From Rhizodiscina lignyota (Eukaryota > Ascomycota > Dothideomycetes > Aulographales > Rhizodiscinaceae): DNA of 64,000 nt. The stretch spans positions 1,488,001 through 1,552,000 of the forward strand of contig ML978127.1 in the NCBI GenBank assembly GCA_010015805.1, read 5' to 3'. The position numbers were made by a program, and so were the translations under genes. This document shows, in pieces, positions 59,142 to 64,000 of the stretch. A model generated the notes under the pieces. The model was given only the letters and a program-made list of their open reading frames with translations, did no database searches and was not told where the DNA came from. The first letter of the stretch is position 1. Each line of letters starts with the position of its first letter.

Positions 59142-61580
59142 ATGGCATGGCTCGACGATGAAACCGAGTCACTTGTACAACAACTCTACGACGCGTGGAG
59201 TACTAATGCGGATCCAACGTCTTACCTGAACCTTCGCGACCAACTCTTAAGCCGACATGAACGAGTTGATACATGCATTGCAACCTTGAGGACCGTCGTT
59301 ACTGTGACGTGTCCCCAGATCACTGAGACGGAACGCTACTTCGATCCGAAATGGGAAGAGTTATTCACCCTGGCGGAGTCCATTGAGTCGAGTTCTGAGG
59401 AAGACGATTGTAACCTTGGAAAACGAAAGCGCACGTACAACGAAGTTCACCGTCTGCGTAATCTGGCCGTAGTCTCCGCGTTATGGTCGCCTGGCGTAGT
59501 CCGCCACTATGGGTGGAATAATGCCGCTCAAGGCTGTCTGCGCCTTTTGAAGACTTGCGCTTTGCGATTCCCACACTTCGGCAAACAATTGTGCCCCTAT
59601 CTCAACCGTGTCCTCCTTGACAGGCATTGCGAAGCAATTGTATCCGGTCATCTGAAGACTCTCAACGAAGCTCCATTACAATGCTACAGGGACCTGAATA
59701 TCTTGGCCGAGGGTGGTATCGTCCCCAACCCGGAGGCCGAGGAGTTGTGGGTAACTAGCTCTGATGGAGCGGTACCTGTCGATTCAAATGGCCATCTTCT
59801 GAAAGATGTGAGACCATATCATGTCCAGCAGCACCTTTTACGTCGCGACCGCTACGGCATGCTCGTCGCCAGGGGCGAGTGCCGAGATCCTCCGGTGATC
59901 ACCCATCAACAGTCCGACTTTTCACTCGCGCCTTCCATGTTTGAAGAATTCCTCGCACATGACGACGGTCTCCTTGAGACTATCCCGGGATTGACGATCG
60001 CTCCATCTGACATATTCACACCATTAGGGGTAAACTCCTTGTTGGATAGTCTTGTGTCCAGTGACCAGGCTGAAACTCTACCTCATGGTCCAAAGGATGC
60101 TTCCACCATCACTTTACCCAGCGACAATGCTGTCGATCTGGCGTTGAACCCTACAAGTGATGCTTCTACCATCACTTTACCTAGGGATGATGCTGTTGAT
60201 CTGGCGTTAAATCCGGACGAAGTGCCCATCTCGGACAATACCTTCAGCTCAGATGTGTCTGAGCAATGTCATGCAGAGAGTGATAACACTCCTAACATGG
60301 GCACTGGGACTGGAAAGAACAGCAGAAGGCGGTCGCAGGAGGGCAGTGTTGTCAGCCTTTCTAAAACCACAAGAGCGGCACGGCTTCCGGCTAGTTCTGC
60401 GAACCCCCGTGCCCGAATTGGCGCACCTGCCCAACCGAAGGGGAAGCCGACGATGGAAGATGAGTTGCGCAATAGATACAACCAGATGTTGTCCACGTAT
60501 ATTCAACGACTAAGTGAAGAAGCTGTGCCAGGCTACGATCAGCGACGAGTGCGATCGCAATGGCTCACCTCAGACACCAAATGGGCACGAATCTGGTCAA
60601 TTTCTGGATCCAAGAGCCTACTACCCGGCACCGCGACTTCCAAAGCCGATTGCGATGTTCTGTATTGTTCTGTAGATGGCATTCTCGAAGCAGCACGATC
60701 TGGCGAAGTATTCCAGAAGCCTGTGGTCATCAAGGAATCGTTCTCTGATGCGGGCATGCACAACTATGAACGCTTTTTGTCGTTGCTCGAGGATGCTTCG
60801 AGCTCTGATGAGCAGGTGGAAGTTAGATGCATCGACATAACACAGCCTATGCACGAAGCCCTTGGAAAATTTACCGCCTATCTCCGCTCGCGGCCTGGAC
60901 TTTCGGATGGACTGTGGATGTCGACTGCTCGCAGTGTCGTCAAATGTCATCGCCCGCTCTTCACCATGTTGAATCGTTTCCGGCTCTTGGAAAGTCTATC
61001 TGAAGGTCTCCACGATCGTCAATCCAATTTAACGCCGTCGCCTCCGCTAAAGCCTATGTCTGTCAGTTTCAATACCATTTCTTTTCCCGGTGCTTTCTCC
61101 GGTGCGTATCTCAATACTTCAGCAGGTAGCTGGCAGCGTAATCTGTCTGGTGTGAAACTCTGGGTCTTTGTGCCGGAGACTGGAGTGCCTTTAGACGAGC
61201 TTGCTAATTTAGCGAATGAAGGAAATGACTGGCTGCCGCGAGGGAAGCAGCGCTTGGTTGTCTTGGAAGAAAATGATGTGCTATTTGTTCCTCCCGGGCT
61301 GCGACTCGTGCAGGCTTGGCACGCGCCGACGACTTGCTTGACCGAGCAAGGGATGTTGTGGGATGATCTTAATATCTTGTCGATCGTAGAGAGCATAACC
61401 TGGGGTCACGAGAATCAGGCTATTCAAGATGATCGTGCTTCACAGCAGCTCTTTCGCATGATAAACAACCTTGACCGCCTGATTAGGGAGCAACCTGATC
61501 GATTCAGGAGAAGCATGGCGCAGGACGAATTCATAAGTCGTTTCCGCGAGGCCGGTCAGTCATGGCTCGTTTCCTGTTAG
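59142..61580 (+). CDS. Degenerate JmjC-like domain protein
   Basis: Single exon, 812 residues. The first about 270 residues are unrecognised. A serine/threonine-rich middle contains a 21-residue direct repeat (DASTITLP...VDLALN twice, DNA period 63 bp at 60096-60221). The C-terminal about 350 residues look like a cupin/JmjC fold: FPGAFSGAYLNTSAGSWQRN, GVKLWVFVPETG, then LEENDVLFVPPGLRLVQAWH and the LTEQGMLWDD closure. In JmjC enzymes the strand after the SG dipeptide carries HxD, which reads YLN here, and the distal histidine position appears to be glutamine. Iron binding, and so demethylase or hydroxylase activity, is doubtful. Related proteins form expanded families in some fungi, as far as I recall. 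Confidence 0.65.
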   Translation: MAWLDDETESLVQQLYDAWSTNADPTSYLNLRDQLLSRHERVDTCIATLRTVVTVTCPQITETERYFDPKWEELFTLAESIESSSEEDDCNLGKRKRTYNEVHRLRNLAVVSALWSPGVVRHYGWNNAAQGCLRLLKTCALRFPHFGKQLCPYLNRVLLDRHCEAIVSGHLKTLNEAPLQCYRDLNILAEGGIVPNPEAEELWVTSSDGAVPVDSNGHLLKDVRPYHVQQHLLRRDRYGMLVARGECRDPPVITHQQSDFSLAPSMFEEFLAHDDGLLETIPGLTIAPSDIFTPLGVNSLLDSLVSSDQAETLPHGPKDASTITLPSDNAVDLALNPTSDASTITLPRDDAVDLALNPDEVPISDNTFSSDVSEQCHAESDNTPNMGTGTGKNSRRRSQEGSVVSLSKTTRAARLPASSANPRARIGAPAQPKGKPTMEDELRNRYNQMLSTYIQRLSEEAVPGYDQRRVRSQWLTSDTKWARIWSISGSKSLLPGTATSKADCDVLYCSVDGILEAARSGEVFQKPVVIKESFSDAGMHNYERFLSLLEDASSSDEQVEVRCIDITQPMHEALGKFTAYLRSRPGLSDGLWMSTARSVVKCHRPLFTMLNRFRLLESLSEGLHDRQSNLTPSPPLKPMSVSFNTISFPGAFSGAYLNTSAGSWQRNLSGVKLWVFVPETGVPLDELANLANEGNDWLPRGKQRLVVLEENDVLFVPPGLRLVQAWHAPTTCLTEQGMLWDDLNILSIVESITWGHENQAIQDDRASQQLFRMINNLDRLIREQPDRFRRSMAQDEFISRFREAGQSWLVSC
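60096..60221 (+). repeat. 63-bp tandem duplication inside the JmjC-like gene
   Basis: Two in-frame copies of a 63-bp unit, beginning GATGCTTC at 60096 and 60159, encode a repeated 21-residue segment. The copies differ by scattered, mostly third-position changes. Confidence 0.85.
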
Positions 61581-62229
61581 AATGGAATGAAACAATAGAA
61601 TACCATTGAGGCGGTCATTGGCATGTTTTGTTAAGCGAATCTTACATTGAATTGTTGAATATAGTGAGCATTCTCGAAAAGGCTTAGAAAGTTTGTGAAT
61701 TAAAGGATTGGGAGGGCCGAGGGAGGAGAGGGCTCCCTGACCGATTATATACACTAAAATAAGGAGAAAGGCATCGGAAATGAAGACTCCGAAGCCCACG
61801 GCGACTCTGAAGCCCACGGCGACTCCGAGCCGTGCAGTTTGACTGACTCGTTCAACATGTTTAATTTACGTGGAATCCTCAACAGATGGCTGGAAACTAT
61901 CAAGTCATGTGTAGAGTAACGAGCATGATGCAGAAATGAAGTGGTATTGAGGTTGCTGGGCCGCCATATTGATGGGGGCCGGACTGTACTAAATACAGGC
62001 AAAATTTCTAGGGAACGCGTACGGCCATACCCTTTCCCATACTGCTTACTTGACAGAAACATAAGTTGCCCAATCCAGCATCGTTCCACAGAATAGTGCG
62101 GAGTAGGCAGCATGCGACATGTTCGTCAGTCCGGCAGACTTTGCGTAGGTGCGTCCAGCCTGAATTTCTATACAACATATCCTGTCTTTGAAACAGTGCA
62201 ACAAAGTTGAAGTGTTCCGCCATCTGGTG
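61581..62229. other. Convergent intergenic region with short tandem repeat
   Basis: Between the stops of two convergent genes. It contains an 18-bp unit repeated about 2.5 times (61785-61829, GACTCCGAAGCCCACGGC). No gene supported. Confidence 0.6.

Positions 62230-64000
<1,771 letters not shown>

Noticed and set aside
61785-61829. Short direct repeats considered as a CRISPR-like array
   Set aside because: Adjacent 18-bp tandem units without spacers in a fungal genome; a simple tandem repeat.

Overview
The window is nuclear DNA from a filamentous ascomycete. The evidence is small GT-AG introns (mostly 45-100 nt) in nearly every gene, single-copy housekeeping genes typical of Pezizomycotina (SWF1, RAP1, NCE101, LSB5, HSE1, STE20, eIF1A), and fungal-specific families (HET, UstYa/DUF3328, fungal amino acid permease, NCS1 permease). 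A Dothideomycete is my best guess, but that is inference. Most gene models were built by joining exons across splice sites and checking reading phase, so exon coordinates are given in the entries.

Layout. 1-20 kb is mostly conserved core: the end of a CutC gene, SWF1 and RAP1 sharing a divergent promoter, an F-box/LRR-like gene broken by one in-frame stop, NCE101, a large fungal protein of unknown function, LSB5, a Nudix hydrolase, an HD-domain protein and an NADPH-dependent reductase. 20-31 kb is accessory: an amino acid permease, a small secreted cysteine protein, then a compact alternating block of three UstYa-family (DUF3328) genes and a two-exon gene for a 52-residue secreted peptide. 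This looks like a small fungal RiPP (dikaritin-type) cluster and is the most interesting part of the window. 31-49 kb returns to core genes: NAPE-PLD-like hydrolase, a small unknown protein, HSE1, STE20, an NCS1 permease divergent from a 2-oxoglutarate/Fe(II) oxygenase, eIF1A and a basic protein.

50-59 kb is decayed. It has two broken HET genes, an assembly gap beside a perfect inverted repeat, a minisatellite and AT-rich gene-free stretches, with a small catabolic-looking island (zinc-less MDR oxidoreductase, sugar-transporter remnant, 3-dehydroshikimate-dehydratase-like enzyme). The window ends with a degenerate JmjC-like protein and a Baeyer-Villiger-type flavin monooxygenase that runs off the right edge.

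How genes may work together. The three UstYa proteins and the peptide are arranged -,+,-,+ with two divergent promoters and a 43-bp convergent gap. Two of the UstYa proteins keep both HXXHC motifs and the third has lost both. A copy of the sequence upstream of the peptide gene lies 5 kb away without a peptide behind it. The NCS1 permease and the oxygenase share one promoter region, suggesting nucleobase uptake and oxidation. HSE1 and LSB5 both act in ubiquitin-dependent endosomal sorting but are far apart here.
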